Assembly: GCA_016779585.1 (NCBI GenBank)
Contig: JADHNI010000011.1
Location: 1 to 59,593, forward strand
Source of the DNA: Pseudomonadales bacterium
GTDB taxonomy: Bacteria; Pseudomonadota; Gammaproteobacteria; Pseudomonadales; Azotimanducaceae
Direction of reading: 5' to 3'
Length of the DNA stretch: 59,593 nt
Positions within the stretch are counted from its first letter, which is position 1, and each line of letters opens with the position of its first letter. The notes under the pieces are model-generated. The model saw only the letters and a program-made list of their open reading frames with translations. It was not told the DNA's origin and made no database searches. The position numbers were made by a program, and so were the translations under genes. Of the stretch, positions 42,996 to 51,502 are shown piece after piece.

Positions 42996-44261
42996 ATGAA
43001 ACCAAAAGTACTGTTACGACGCCTTTTCATGGGTGCACTGATCAGCGACCAGCGCCGGGGCCTGAAACACCTGGCCGGTCGGCTACGCAGACGCGGTGCG
43101 CCTGTGGTCCATTACTTTCATCAGGTCGATGACCCCTACAGCCACCTGGCCGCACAAAAACTCTTCGAGCTATTTCAACGATACGCCGTCAGGTTCGAGT
43201 ATCACCTCGCGGGTCCTCCCAATGACGAGGAACAGGGTGACAGCAACCGGTTTACAACCTGGGCACTCAAAGATGCCAGGAGCATTGCCCCGTTTTATGA
43301 CACCAGCCTGCCGGACAAGGTTGATACCACCGATGCAGAGCGGGTAGCCGCTGCAGAGCGTTATCTCGCTGGGTACCTAACGAGCAGTGAGTTCCCTGAG
43401 CAGGCAGTCGAAGTCGGTCATAAACTCTGGTCCGGCACCCTGGACGTGGATGGTGCAGCTTCCAGCGCGGTTGCTGAAGGGTCAGCGCTCAGACACAGAC
43501 TGGGTCACTGGCTCGGTGCAACTTTTTACTTTGAAGGCGAATGGTACTGGGGTGTTGATCGACTGGTGCACCTGGAGGACCGTCTCAGGGACCTGGGGTT
43601 ATCTCGAGAACCCACCGGTATTTGCGTTCCAAGACCCTTGCCGGAAACTGTCAAAGGTACCGCAGGGGACATACAACTGGAGTATTTCCCTTCCCTGCGC
43701 AGTCCCTATACAGCGATCAGCTACGACCGCACCATAGATATGGTAAACAGAACCGGCGTGCAGCTGAACCTGCGTCCAGTCATGCCCATGATGATGCGCG
43801 GCATTCCCGCACCACGGTCAAAACAGATGTACATCATGAGCGACACCAAGCGGGAAGCCGACTACTACAATCAGCCATTTGGTCCCATTGTTGATCCCTT
43901 CGGTGAACCGGTGAAACGTGCGTTCTCCCTGCTGCCATTTATGGTAGGCCAGGGCAAAGCCGTGGAATTCTGCGGCGAATACCTGCGCGCTGCCTGGACA
44001 CGCGGCGTCGACATCACCGAGGAAGAGGGTCTGCGTCAGGTCGTTCAGACCATTGGGGTTAACTGGGCAGATGCAAGGGCCACCATGAACAATGCTGAAT
44101 GGCAGCCCCTGCTGGAAGAGAATGTTTCAGACATGCTCGCTGCCGGTCTCTGGGGCGTGCCAAGCTTCAGGGTTAGCGGGGGTGATGAGCCACCCTTCAG
44201 TTGCTGGGGCCAGGATCGACTCTGGCTGGTTGAAACAGAGATCGCCCGACGCAGTAAATAA
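42996..44261 (+). CDS. Tandem DsbA/HCCA-isomerase-like protein
   Basis: The protein has 421 residues with two thioredoxin-fold halves of the DsbA/2-hydroxychromene-2-carboxylate isomerase (GST-kappa) superfamily. The first begins near PVVHYFHQVDDPYSHLAAQKL and the second near IQLEYFPSLRSPYTAIS. LWGVPSFRVSG with QDRLWLVE near the C-terminus is the cis-Pro and helical end of the second half. There is no CxxC, so it is unlikely to be a disulfide oxidase; glutathione-dependent isomerisation or transferase activity is more likely. The start is cytoplasmic-type and basic. Confidence 0.82.
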   Translation: MKPKVLLRRLFMGALISDQRRGLKHLAGRLRRRGAPVVHYFHQVDDPYSHLAAQKLFELFQRYAVRFEYHLAGPPNDEEQGDSNRFTTWALKDARSIAPFYDTSLPDKVDTTDAERVAAAERYLAGYLTSSEFPEQAVEVGHKLWSGTLDVDGAASSAVAEGSALRHRLGHWLGATFYFEGEWYWGVDRLVHLEDRLRDLGLSREPTGICVPRPLPETVKGTAGDIQLEYFPSLRSPYTAISYDRTIDMVNRTGVQLNLRPVMPMMMRGIPAPRSKQMYIMSDTKREADYYNQPFGPIVDPFGEPVKRAFSLLPFMVGQGKAVEFCGEYLRAAWTRGVDITEEEGLRQVVQTIGVNWADARATMNNAEWQPLLEENVSDMLAAGLWGVPSFRVSGGDEPPFSCWGQDRLWLVETEIARRSK

Positions 44262-44329
44262 TGGTAGCCATTAATTAGATCCTGTAACATCTGGTCTGTC
44301 ACATCTGGGAAATGGATCGGAGGCCTGGC

Positions 44330-45373
44330 ATGAAAAAGTTCCTGATTTATCTCGTTGCAGCCGTTGTCATTCTTGGCGGGCTGCTCCGATTCTCGCTCGA
44401 GTTCGAGGGCATGCAGGACACGGCTATAGACCAGATGGCAAGGGCAGCAATGAAACGCAATGCCGAAGGTCTGCCTAACCCGGATGCCCTGCGGGTGTTC
44501 ATGTGTGGTACTGCATCTCCCCTGGGGGTCGGTCGCGCCCAGGCCTGCGTCGCGATACTCACACCAACTCATTTCTACCTCGTGGATGTTGGCGCAGGTG
44601 CAGGTGCTGAAATCCAACGGGCAAATCTGCCGCTGGAAAGATTGCAGGGCGTCTTCCTGACACACTTTCACTCTGATCACATTGCTGAACTTTATGAGGT
44701 AAACCTGGGCTCCTGGGTCCGGGGAAGGCCTGAACCCATGAGGGTCTTTGGTCCCCGCGGGGTAAAGAGCGTGATCGACGGTATCAACGATACCTACGAG
44801 CTGGATCGTGGTTATCGGATCGAACACCATGGTGAGGACCTGCTGCCCGGGCACCTGGGCAAATTGGTTCACCGGACCATTGATGAAGACCTGGTATTGG
44901 AAGACGGCGATCTGAAGGTAACTGCCTATATTGCCGAGCATGATCCAGCATCACCCGCGCTGGGTTATCGATTCGACTATCGGGGTCGCAGCGTCGTGAT
45001 CTCGGGAGACAGCAACGTGATCGATGAAACCCGAAGGGTCAGCGATGGCGCCGATCTCCTACTGCACGATGCGCTTTCCGTGCCACTCGTGACCACCATG
45101 GCGAAAGCCGCGAAACAGGCTGGTGCTGAACGACTTTCAAAAATTGCCACAGATGTGCTCGATTACCACGCGTCGGTTCAATCCATTGTAGCTCTCAACG
45201 ATGAAATCGATATCGGCATGGTTGGTTACTACCATCTGGTGCCGATACCCGTCACGATCGTTCAGCAGAAGTTCTTTGAAAGGAATCTTCCGGAAAACTA
45301 TGTTGTCACTGACGATGGCGACTGGTTCGAGCTTCCGTCAAACAGCGACGAAATCAAACACATCCGGCCCTGA
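44330..45373 (+). CDS. Metallo-beta-lactamase-fold hydrolase, membrane-anchored
   Basis: The ATG of MKKFLIYLVAA is chosen because GGAGG lies 7 bases upstream. The protein has 347 residues with one N-terminal hydrophobic segment (signal or anchor). The zinc-binding THFHSDH motif (about residues 112-118) is followed by the GDS (SGDSN) and LLLHDAL motifs of the RNase Z/arylsulfatase-like branch. It probably acts in the periplasm on an ester or phosphodiester; the substrate is unknown. It is convergent with the FAH-family gene. Confidence 0.87.
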   Translation: MKKFLIYLVAAVVILGGLLRFSLEFEGMQDTAIDQMARAAMKRNAEGLPNPDALRVFMCGTASPLGVGRAQACVAILTPTHFYLVDVGAGAGAEIQRANLPLERLQGVFLTHFHSDHIAELYEVNLGSWVRGRPEPMRVFGPRGVKSVIDGINDTYELDRGYRIEHHGEDLLPGHLGKLVHRTIDEDLVLEDGDLKVTAYIAEHDPASPALGYRFDYRGRSVVISGDSNVIDETRRVSDGADLLLHDALSVPLVTTMAKAAKQAGAERLSKIATDVLDYHASVQSIVALNDEIDIGMVGYYHLVPIPVTIVQQKFFERNLPENYVVTDDGDWFELPSNSDEIKHIRP

Positions 45374-45378
45374 TCCAA

Positions 45379-46248
45379 TCAACCAATGATTGTGTCTGCA
45401 GATTCAGCCACCACGGTGTTTTCAATGTAGCCGAGCTTGTCGATTTCGACGCGTACCTTGTCACCTTCCTGAAGCCACGCCGGAGGCTTCATCGCCGCGC
45501 CAACGCCAGCAGGTGTGCCCATGAACAGCACGTCACCCACATCCAGCGTAAAAGCCTGGGTCAGGTGCGCGATGGCGTCATAGCAGTCAAAAATCAGGTG
45601 CCTGGTATTTGAATTCTGGCGCTCCTCGCCGTTGACGAAACATCGAATGTCGAGATCATGCGGGTCACCCACTTCATCCGGGGTTACGAGCCACGGACCG
45701 ATCGGACCATGGGTATCAAAAGATTTTCCAATCTGGAAGGTCTGCGCCCTCATCTGCCAGTCCCGGACACTGACATCGTTGCCGCAGAAATACCCACCGA
45801 TAACTTCATGGGCACGCTCCTTCGGTACATGCTTGCACTTCCTGCTGATCACCAGGCAAAGCTCTGCCTCATAGTCCAGCATCGGTGACACAGAAGGCAG
45901 GTTGATATCAGAATAAGGTCCGTTGACGCAGTTGTGCTGCTTGTTAAACCAGACCTGGTGTTTCGGTGCCTCCATGCCGCTCTCTGCAATGTGGTCTCCA
46001 TAGTTCAGACCAATCGCCAGCACCTTCCCGGGATGGGGGATGGGCGCCAACAGCGATACCTCGTCCTCGGAGAACCGATTGCCCTTTCCCAGGCTTGCCT
46101 CAATGGCTGCGATGTCAATCCCGGCAGCCAGTAGCGATTTCATATCACCCTCGAAACCACATGAAGCGAGGTTAACAATGCCGCCATCTATGACAACGCC
46201 AACCTCGGCATCACCCCCTGAATTGAGCTGGTAGGTTGCGAGCTTCAT
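45379..46248 (-). CDS. Fumarylacetoacetate hydrolase (FAH) family protein
   Basis: The protein has 289 residues with the FAH fold: KVLAIGLNYGDHIAESG, the metal-binding acids in LDYEAELCLVI and GNDVSVRDWQ, KSFDTHGPIGPWLV, and the terminal LFMGTPAGVG. Members hydrolyse C-C bonds of acylpyruvates or decarboxylate/hydrate catechol meta-cleavage products. The substrate is not determined, but it is consistent with aromatic or oxo-acid catabolism. ATG start. A pair of dehydratase genes lies upstream on the same strand after an 86-base gap. Confidence 0.92.
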   Translation of the reverse strand: MKLATYQLNSGGDAEVGVVIDGGIVNLASCGFEGDMKSLLAAGIDIAAIEASLGKGNRFSEDEVSLLAPIPHPGKVLAIGLNYGDHIAESGMEAPKHQVWFNKQHNCVNGPYSDINLPSVSPMLDYEAELCLVISRKCKHVPKERAHEVIGGYFCGNDVSVRDWQMRAQTFQIGKSFDTHGPIGPWLVTPDEVGDPHDLDIRCFVNGEERQNSNTRHLIFDCYDAIAHLTQAFTLDVGDVLFMGTPAGVGAAMKPPAWLQEGDKVRVEIDKLGYIENTVVAESADTIIG

Positions 46249-46334
46249 TGTTTCTCTCCTTTCCAGGCTTCCAGCGTTAGCCGAGGCTGACGAGCCAGGG
46301 GGACACCCTCATGATCAGACCAGCCATTTTCCGA

Positions 46335-46733
46335 CTAATCGAGCTGAACAGTAGCCTTGCCTTCGAGCAGCTTTTCACCATCGCGCTCAAGCCAGATATC
46401 ACATTCAACGGTGCCATCGTCATTCAAAGCGGTCACAATACCTTTTGCCGTCACCGCATCCTCGCTGAGCACGATCTTCGGGAATGTCATGTAAATGCGG
46501 CGGATACTTTCCGGACCCGCCCATTCATGCAACATGTTAACCATGTAACTGAGCCCGAGCGGCCCCTGGTTGATGGTCCGTTTTCCAGTACCCAGCGGCA
46601 GCGAATTGCAAAGCTCATCATCCCAATGCACCGGGTTGGGATCTCTCAGGATGGCAGCCATGGTTCTCATCCGTGCCCGTGATACCGAGGGCATGTCCCA
46701 TGGGGGAATTTCAAATCCAGGCTCAATGCTCAT
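46335..46733 (-). CDS. MaoC-like hot-dog dehydratase subunit
   Basis: The protein has 132 residues. It carries the hydratase-2 dyad DPNPVH (Asp31, His36) near the N-terminus, followed by GPLGLSYMVNMLHEWAG, typical of (R)-specific enoyl-CoA hydratases or acyl dehydratases. It is coupled by a 4-base overlap to the upstream hot-dog gene, which lacks this dyad. The two probably form a heterodimer (HadAB-like arrangement) acting on 3-hydroxyacyl thioesters. Confidence 0.87.
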   Translation of the reverse strand: MSIEPGFEIPPWDMPSVSRARMRTMAAILRDPNPVHWDDELCNSLPLGTGKRTINQGPLGLSYMVNMLHEWAGPESIRRIYMTFPKIVLSEDAVTAKGIVTALNDDGTVECDIWLERDGEKLLEGKATVQLD

Positions 46734-47173
46734 CGTGCACCCCGGTTGTAGTGCCAGATGATGGTGGTTCTGGCGACTGCTTCGCCGCCATGTGCCAGAT
46801 CAAACTGGAAGGAGATCCGGTCATACAGGCGACCGTCTTCATGCTGGCAGCGCTCGGCGTCCAGCACCTTGCCGGATATCTGGTAAGTAAGCTCTTCCTT
46901 CAGCGGCTGGTAAATTTCCCAGTCATAGCTTTCGATACCGATAGAAAACTCTGACGTGGCCTGGCCAAGCTCAAACATCTCTGCGATAGAAGTCCCGGCA
47001 CCCAGGATCGGCACGTGGAACAACGCCACCGGGTGGGCCAGACCGTCTGGCAGTGCCTCAGCACCCGTACATTCGGTCAGAAGGAAGTTTTCCCAGTGTG
47101 CGATCGCATAATCGCCCCCGGGAAACTGGTGGCCAACAATAGCCTTTATTGCAGATTCTTCTGGTAAGTTCAT
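46730..47173 (-). CDS. MaoC N-terminal-like (FAS1-dehydratase type) hot-dog protein
   Basis: The protein has 147 residues with a hot-dog fold as in the non-catalytic N-terminal half of FAS1/HadA-type dehydratases: VGHQFPGGDYAIAHWENFLL, LAHPVALFHVPILGAG and YQISGKVLDAERCQ. It has no DxNPxH dyad. Its gene precedes and overlaps the catalytic MaoC gene, so it is likely the structural partner that completes the substrate tunnel. Confidence 0.82.
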   Translation of the reverse strand: MNLPEESAIKAIVGHQFPGGDYAIAHWENFLLTECTGAEALPDGLAHPVALFHVPILGAGTSIAEMFELGQATSEFSIGIESYDWEIYQPLKEELTYQISGKVLDAERCQHEDGRLYDRISFQFDLAHGGEAVARTTIIWHYNRGAR

Positions 47174-47225
47174 ACTCAGAGTGTAACCGCGTTACACTAG
47201 ATCAACCACTCCCAAGGAGACTCAC

Positions 47226-47606
47226 ATGGCAGACAAACCTCCTACCCAGCAGGACTTTTCAGAGCTGGTCACACAATGGGAACGCGCCTTCAACGAGATC
47301 TCAAACCAGGTCATGGGCACCGATGAGTTTTCCCGGTCCATGAACCAGTGGCAGAAAACCCAATTGGAGTTTCAGAAGAATTTCTCCCAGGCGATGGCCC
47401 AGCAACTCGCAAACTTCAATATGCCGAGCCGGGACGATGTGATCACAGTCAGCGAGCAGCTCATGGAGATAGATGCACGACTGACACGTATCGAAAAGGC
47501 CCTGGCTAGAACCAACGCTGGATTCGATGCACCGGCGGCAAAAAAAGCCGGGCCAAAAAGAACCCGCAAACCACCTGAGAAGAATGTCGACGGAGGCGTG
47601 TCATGA
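47226..47606 (+). CDS. phaE: PhaE/PhaR-like PHA synthase subunit or phasin-like protein
   Basis: The protein has 126 residues, mostly helical: WERAFNEISNQVMGTDEFSRSMN, then WQKTQLEFQKNFSQAMAQQLANFNMPSRDDV, which resembles the C-terminal region of PhaE, the second subunit of class III PHA synthases. A lysine-rich tail (KKAGPKRTRKPP) follows, as in DNA- or granule-associated phasins. The stop overlaps the PhaC start (ATGA). It is much shorter than classical PhaE (about 350 residues), nearer the size of class IV PhaR. AAGGAG precedes the ATG. Confidence 0.8.
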   Translation: MADKPPTQQDFSELVTQWERAFNEISNQVMGTDEFSRSMNQWQKTQLEFQKNFSQAMAQQLANFNMPSRDDVITVSEQLMEIDARLTRIEKALARTNAGFDAPAAKKAGPKRTRKPPEKNVDGGVS

Positions 47607-48670
47607 GCGAACAGGCACAACTGACAAACCAGATGCGTGACCTGGTTGATAAGACCATCCAGCGGAGCATGAAAGGTATCGATTACGTCAGGTCGGGGAG
47701 CGCCCAGGTGGGGCTGACGCCGAAGGAAGTCATCCTGGAACAGGGCACCATGCGCCTGTATCACTACGAACCCGTCGTTGACGAGGTCTACCGCATTCCC
47801 CTGCTGATTGTGATGGCAACAACCAACAAGGGTTACCTGTTCGACATCCTGCCCGGCCAGAGCATGGTGGAATACCTGCTGAAGGAAGGCTTTGACGTAT
47901 TCATGATCGACTGGGCACCACCCACCATGCAGGAGCGAGGACTGGGCCTGGAGGACTATACCCAGGGGTTTCTCCCCGATTGCATCGAAGCTGTGCAGGA
48001 AGTGACAGGTGAGCATGACATCAACATTATGGGTTATTGCCAGGGTGGCGTACTTTCACTGATCTATGCATCTACCCATCCTGATGGCCCCCTCAAGAAT
48101 CTCGTTTGCCTGACCACGCCGATTGACATGCACCAGATGGGATTGTTCCGACTCTGGTCGAACGAGGAATACATGGATCTGGACAACATGGTTGAGACCC
48201 TGGGTATTATCCCTGCCGAGTTCATCACCAACTCGTTTGAGATGCTGCGCCCCGCCCAGCGTACGGCAGGTCAGCTCAGGTTATGGGACCAGCTGTGGAA
48301 CGACGACTTTGTGAAGTCATACCGCGCCTTCCAGCGCTGGGGCGACGAAACATTACCACTACCTGGCGAGTATCACCGTGACTGCACCCGTGACCTCATG
48401 TGGGAAAACAAGTTCTTCAAAGGCGAGCTGAAACAGCGTGGCAAAACAGCCAACCTCGCTAATGTGAAGATCCCCCTGATGTCAGTCATGGCACAGCATG
48501 ACCACATCGCGCCTTACGAGGCGACAAAACCACTATTGGATCTGGTCGGCTCCGAGGACAAAGAGGAACTCGTCCTGAAAGGTGGTCACGTCAGCCTGAT
48601 CGCCGGACCAAACGCCATGAAACGCATGTGGCCACCTGTTAACGCCTGGCTGGCGGAGCGATCAGTTTGA
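47603..48670 (+). CDS. phaC: Class III poly(3-hydroxyalkanoate) synthase PhaC
   Basis: The protein has 355 residues, the size of class III/IV PhaC. The lipase-like box GYCQGG contains nucleophile Cys146. Asp300 (AQHDHIAP) and His329 (GGHVSL) complete the catalytic triad. It polymerises (R)-3-hydroxyacyl-CoA into storage granules with its small partner, encoded just upstream. TTGA at the end couples it to the GNAT gene. The hydroxyacyl-CoA supply could come from the MaoC-type dehydratases encoded on the opposite strand. Confidence 0.95.
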   Translation: MSEQAQLTNQMRDLVDKTIQRSMKGIDYVRSGSAQVGLTPKEVILEQGTMRLYHYEPVVDEVYRIPLLIVMATTNKGYLFDILPGQSMVEYLLKEGFDVFMIDWAPPTMQERGLGLEDYTQGFLPDCIEAVQEVTGEHDINIMGYCQGGVLSLIYASTHPDGPLKNLVCLTTPIDMHQMGLFRLWSNEEYMDLDNMVETLGIIPAEFITNSFEMLRPAQRTAGQLRLWDQLWNDDFVKSYRAFQRWGDETLPLPGEYHRDCTRDLMWENKFFKGELKQRGKTANLANVKIPLMSVMAQHDHIAPYEATKPLLDLVGSEDKEELVLKGGHVSLIAGPNAMKRMWPPVNAWLAERSV

Positions 48671-49257
48671 ACAAGTTAGAAGACCGATACCCCAGGACCA
48701 TTGATTGCAAAGGCCACGCGGTCGAGCTCCAGGTCGCGCCCTCGCTGGAAACAGAGGAACTCCAGGCATTCACTGCAGCCCTGCCGGAAAAAGACCTGTT
48801 GTTTCTGAGCCGCGACATTCGGGAACCGAAAGTCCTGCAGGCCTGGTCCAACAGCCTCGAATCTGGCGACATTGTCACGATCTCAGCACACAGGGATGGC
48901 CAGATAATCGGCACCACAGCAGTGGTTACTGACAAACACTCCTGGTCCGCACATGTCGGCGAACTGCGAATACTCGTGCACCCGGAAGCCCGTGACATAG
49001 GTCTTGGCAGGGAGCTTATACAGGAAAGTTTCCTCATCGGGCTCAGCCTGGGCCTGGAAAAGCTCACCGTCAGAATGACGCTAGACCAGGAAGCGGCCAT
49101 CAATGTCCTCGAAGAAATGGGTTTTCGCACAGAGGCCCTGTTCCGGGATCACCTGAAAGATCCTTCCGGGGAAAAACATGATCTGCTGATCATGAGTCAT
49201 GACGTTGCGGGCGTCAGCGGCATGATGCAGGCTTACGGCATCGATGAGGCGATCTAG
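48667..49257 (+). CDS. GNAT-family acetyltransferase
   Basis: The protein has 196 residues, with a TTG start overlapping the phaC stop (TTGA). The GNAT core is visible: GTTAVVTDK, then VGELRILVHPEARDIGLGRELIQ (motif A, acetyl-CoA pyrophosphate loop, about residues 98-120) and INVLEEMGFRTEAL (motif B). The acceptor is unknown. Tight coupling to PhaEC suggests a role in PHA granule or CoA metabolism, which is unproven. It is convergent with a GST gene, overlapping by 4 bases. Confidence 0.88.
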   Translation: MNKLEDRYPRTIDCKGHAVELQVAPSLETEELQAFTAALPEKDLLFLSRDIREPKVLQAWSNSLESGDIVTISAHRDGQIIGTTAVVTDKHSWSAHVGELRILVHPEARDIGLGRELIQESFLIGLSLGLEKLTVRMTLDQEAAINVLEEMGFRTEALFRDHLKDPSGEKHDLLIMSHDVAGVSGMMQAYGIDEAI

Positions 49258-49937
49258 GAAGTCCGTCGATCAGCGATGATTTTACCCGCAGCGGCGGCTT
49301 CTTCCTCGTGCGCCTGCTCCTTCCAGGATTCGTTAACACCGGCTTCATCCCAGGCCTGCATGGCAGGTAATTCCAGTAGTCGCTCGCAATAGTCCATGGC
49401 GATTGTCGGCAGCGGCAGCTGGTACGACCTGACGCGAAAAGCGACCGGGCAGAAAAATGCATCTGCCGCGGAAAACGTATCACCGGCCAGGAACGGTCCG
49501 CCGAAGGTCTCGAGACCAGTGGTCCAGATTTCCCCGACCCGATCGAGATCTCGCTGTAGACCCGCGGAGATCTCATGCATCTCAACCGTGATGGCGCAGT
49601 TCATCGGGCAGATGTTCCGCAGGTGAGAGAAGCTGCTATGCATTTCCGCTGATATGCACCTCGCAAAAGCCCGCGCTTTTACGTCAATCGGCCACACCGT
49701 CTCATGTCTTTCAGCCAGGTATTCCGCAATCGCCAGGGAATCCCAGACGGTAACTTCCCCGTCCTGCAGGCAGGGCACCGTGCCGGAGGGAGAAAACTTC
49801 CTGAATTTCTCAAAGTTGTCGGCCGACTCAAAACCTTCCATACATTCTTCAAACTCAATGCCGAGCGTCTTCATCAAGACCCAGGGACGCAGGGACCAGG
49901 AGGAGTAGTTTTTGTTGGCGATATAAAGCTGATACAT
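49254..49937 (-). CDS. Glutathione S-transferase
   Basis: The start at MYQLYIANKNYSSWS gives 227 residues; the longer frame runs into the phasin upstream region. The N-terminal thioredoxin fold has NYSSWSLRPWVLMKTLGI with the Ser typical of bacterial and zeta-like GSTs, then SGTVPCLQDGEVTVWDSLAIAEYLAE. The C-terminal helical domain follows. It conjugates or isomerises with glutathione; the substrate is unknown. It is divergent from the phasin gene, whose ATG is 39 bases from its own. Confidence 0.92.
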   Translation of the reverse strand: MYQLYIANKNYSSWSLRPWVLMKTLGIEFEECMEGFESADNFEKFRKFSPSGTVPCLQDGEVTVWDSLAIAEYLAERHETVWPIDVKARAFARCISAEMHSSFSHLRNICPMNCAITVEMHEISAGLQRDLDRVGEIWTTGLETFGGPFLAGDTFSAADAFFCPVAFRVRSYQLPLPTIAMDYCERLLELPAMQAWDEAGVNESWKEQAHEEEAAAAGKIIADRRTS

Positions 49938-49975
49938 TGGCCCGGCCTCAATCCGATTTCTACAGGACACAAACC

Positions 49976-50290
49976 ATGTCAAATCCCATCGAAAATGCCA
50001 ACAAGCTTGGCAATCAGTTGTTCGAGATCCAGACACAGACCCTGACCAGGCTGACGGAAGTTCAGCAGCAGAACCTGGAGCGATTCATGCAGAGCTCACG
50101 TGAATATTCCGAGCGCATGTCCCAGGTAAAGGACCCTCAGGGTTTCGCTGAATTACAGCGTGAGGCGCTGGAAGCCTACTGGCAGAACTACCAGCACGAC
50201 GTGGAGAGCACATCGAACCTGGTACGCGAGGCCTGGGAACAGGTGGGCGAGGCATATCGCAACGCATTCCTGCCTTCCGACAAGGAATAG
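49976..50290 (+). CDS. Phasin-family protein
   Basis: The ATG at MSNPIENANKLGNQLF follows AGGA. The protein has 104 residues, predicted to be entirely amphipathic helix, with the phasin_2-like pattern (LFEIQTQTLTRLTEVQQQNLERFMQ, WQNYQHDVESTSNLVREAWEQVGEAYRN). Phasins coat PHA granules and limit their size. It lies 0.7 kb from the PhaEC-GNAT operon, consistent with a PHA locus. Confidence 0.85.
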   Translation: MSNPIENANKLGNQLFEIQTQTLTRLTEVQQQNLERFMQSSREYSERMSQVKDPQGFAELQREALEAYWQNYQHDVESTSNLVREAWEQVGEAYRNAFLPSDKE

Positions 50291-50409
50291 CACCCTACTT
50301 CCCAGATACAGAGAGCGCCTCCCTCCTGTCGTTGTTATGTACTTATTTTCTACCGGTTTTTTGCTACATTCACCTGTCTCGGAAACCCCGAGCAACTTGA
50401 GGGAGACAC

Positions 50410-51456
50410 ATGACAGAAGCGCCAGAGGGCTACCAGGTTGATGCGGTCGAAGCCTGGATTAAGGAAAACATTGCTGACCTGACACCACCGTTTCAGTGGA
50501 CGCGCCTTGAAGGTGGCCACTCTAACCTGACCTATCGACTGGAAGACCAGAACGGTAAAGAAGCCGTGATACGGCGCCCCCCGCAGGGTCAGCTCCTCCC
50601 AAAAGCCCATGACATGAGTCGCGAGTGGGCACTGATTTCTGCCCTGGGTCCGACGCCGGTACCGGTCCCCGAGGCTCTGGGTTTCTGTGAAAGCCCGGAT
50701 GTGACTGGTGCCTGGTTCTACGTGATGGGCTGCATTAACGGTCGCCCGCTATACAACAACGAAGAAACACTGGAATGGGTACCGGAAGCACGCCGGATCA
50801 CCCAGGCGAATTCATTTGTGGATGTACTGGCTGACCTGCACTCGCTGGATCCCGACGAAATCGGCCTGGGAGACCTGGGCAAACGTGACAGCTACGTCGG
50901 CCGGCAACTCAAGACATGGTATCGCTCATGGACTTCATCCATCGAGGGCGCAGACTATGATGACCCGAGGGCGCATGAGCTGCAGGAGTTTTTCCTGAAT
51001 AACCTGCCGGACCAGGGTCCTATCCGGGTCGTTCACGGCGACTATGGCCTGCATAACTGTCTTACCGGACCGGATTCAACCATCGCCGCGGTGGTGGACT
51101 GGGAGATTTCAACCCTGGGTGATCCACTGGCAGACCTTGCTTACGCGCTGAACTTCTTCCCCGATCCCAGCGATACGATTCCTATTGCAGAGGATGCTGC
51201 GACCAATGTTCCGGGTTACCCGACCCGCAGCGAAATGGCGGCCCGATATGCAGAACGTACCGGCAGGGATCTCTCCAACCTGGACTATTACACCGGGTTT
51301 AATCGTTGGAAATCAGCCTGCATTGTTCACGGGGTCTACGCCAGGTACATGGAAGGCAAGAAAAGCAGCGAAGGTGTCGACCTGGATCACATGCGGACTC
51401 GCATCGACGGCGCGCTGACCCTCTCAGAGCAGGCAGTGAATCGACTGAACGGCTGA
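50410..51456 (+). CDS. APH-type phosphotransferase family protein
   Basis: The protein has 348 residues with a kinase-like fold as in aminoglycoside phosphotransferases and the ACAD10/11 N-terminal domain. It has WTRLEGGHSNLTYRL, an ATP-binding Lys-type strand (EAVIRRPP), the catalytic HGDYGLHNC (about residues 209-217) and the metal-binding DWEIS (about 234-238) followed by LGDPLADLAYAL. Such proteins are thought to phosphorylate 4-hydroxyacyl-CoA for degradation together with ACAD11-type dehydrogenases; the dehydrogenase at 25511 is of a compatible type. GAGGGAG precedes the ATG. Confidence 0.88.
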   Translation: MTEAPEGYQVDAVEAWIKENIADLTPPFQWTRLEGGHSNLTYRLEDQNGKEAVIRRPPQGQLLPKAHDMSREWALISALGPTPVPVPEALGFCESPDVTGAWFYVMGCINGRPLYNNEETLEWVPEARRITQANSFVDVLADLHSLDPDEIGLGDLGKRDSYVGRQLKTWYRSWTSSIEGADYDDPRAHELQEFFLNNLPDQGPIRVVHGDYGLHNCLTGPDSTIAAVVDWEISTLGDPLADLAYALNFFPDPSDTIPIAEDAATNVPGYPTRSEMAARYAERTGRDLSNLDYYTGFNRWKSACIVHGVYARYMEGKKSSEGVDLDHMRTRIDGALTLSEQAVNRLNG

Positions 51457-51502
51457 TCTGTCCAGGCCACCTGTTGACACATTGGTTGCCTGAAGGGTTA
51501 GG

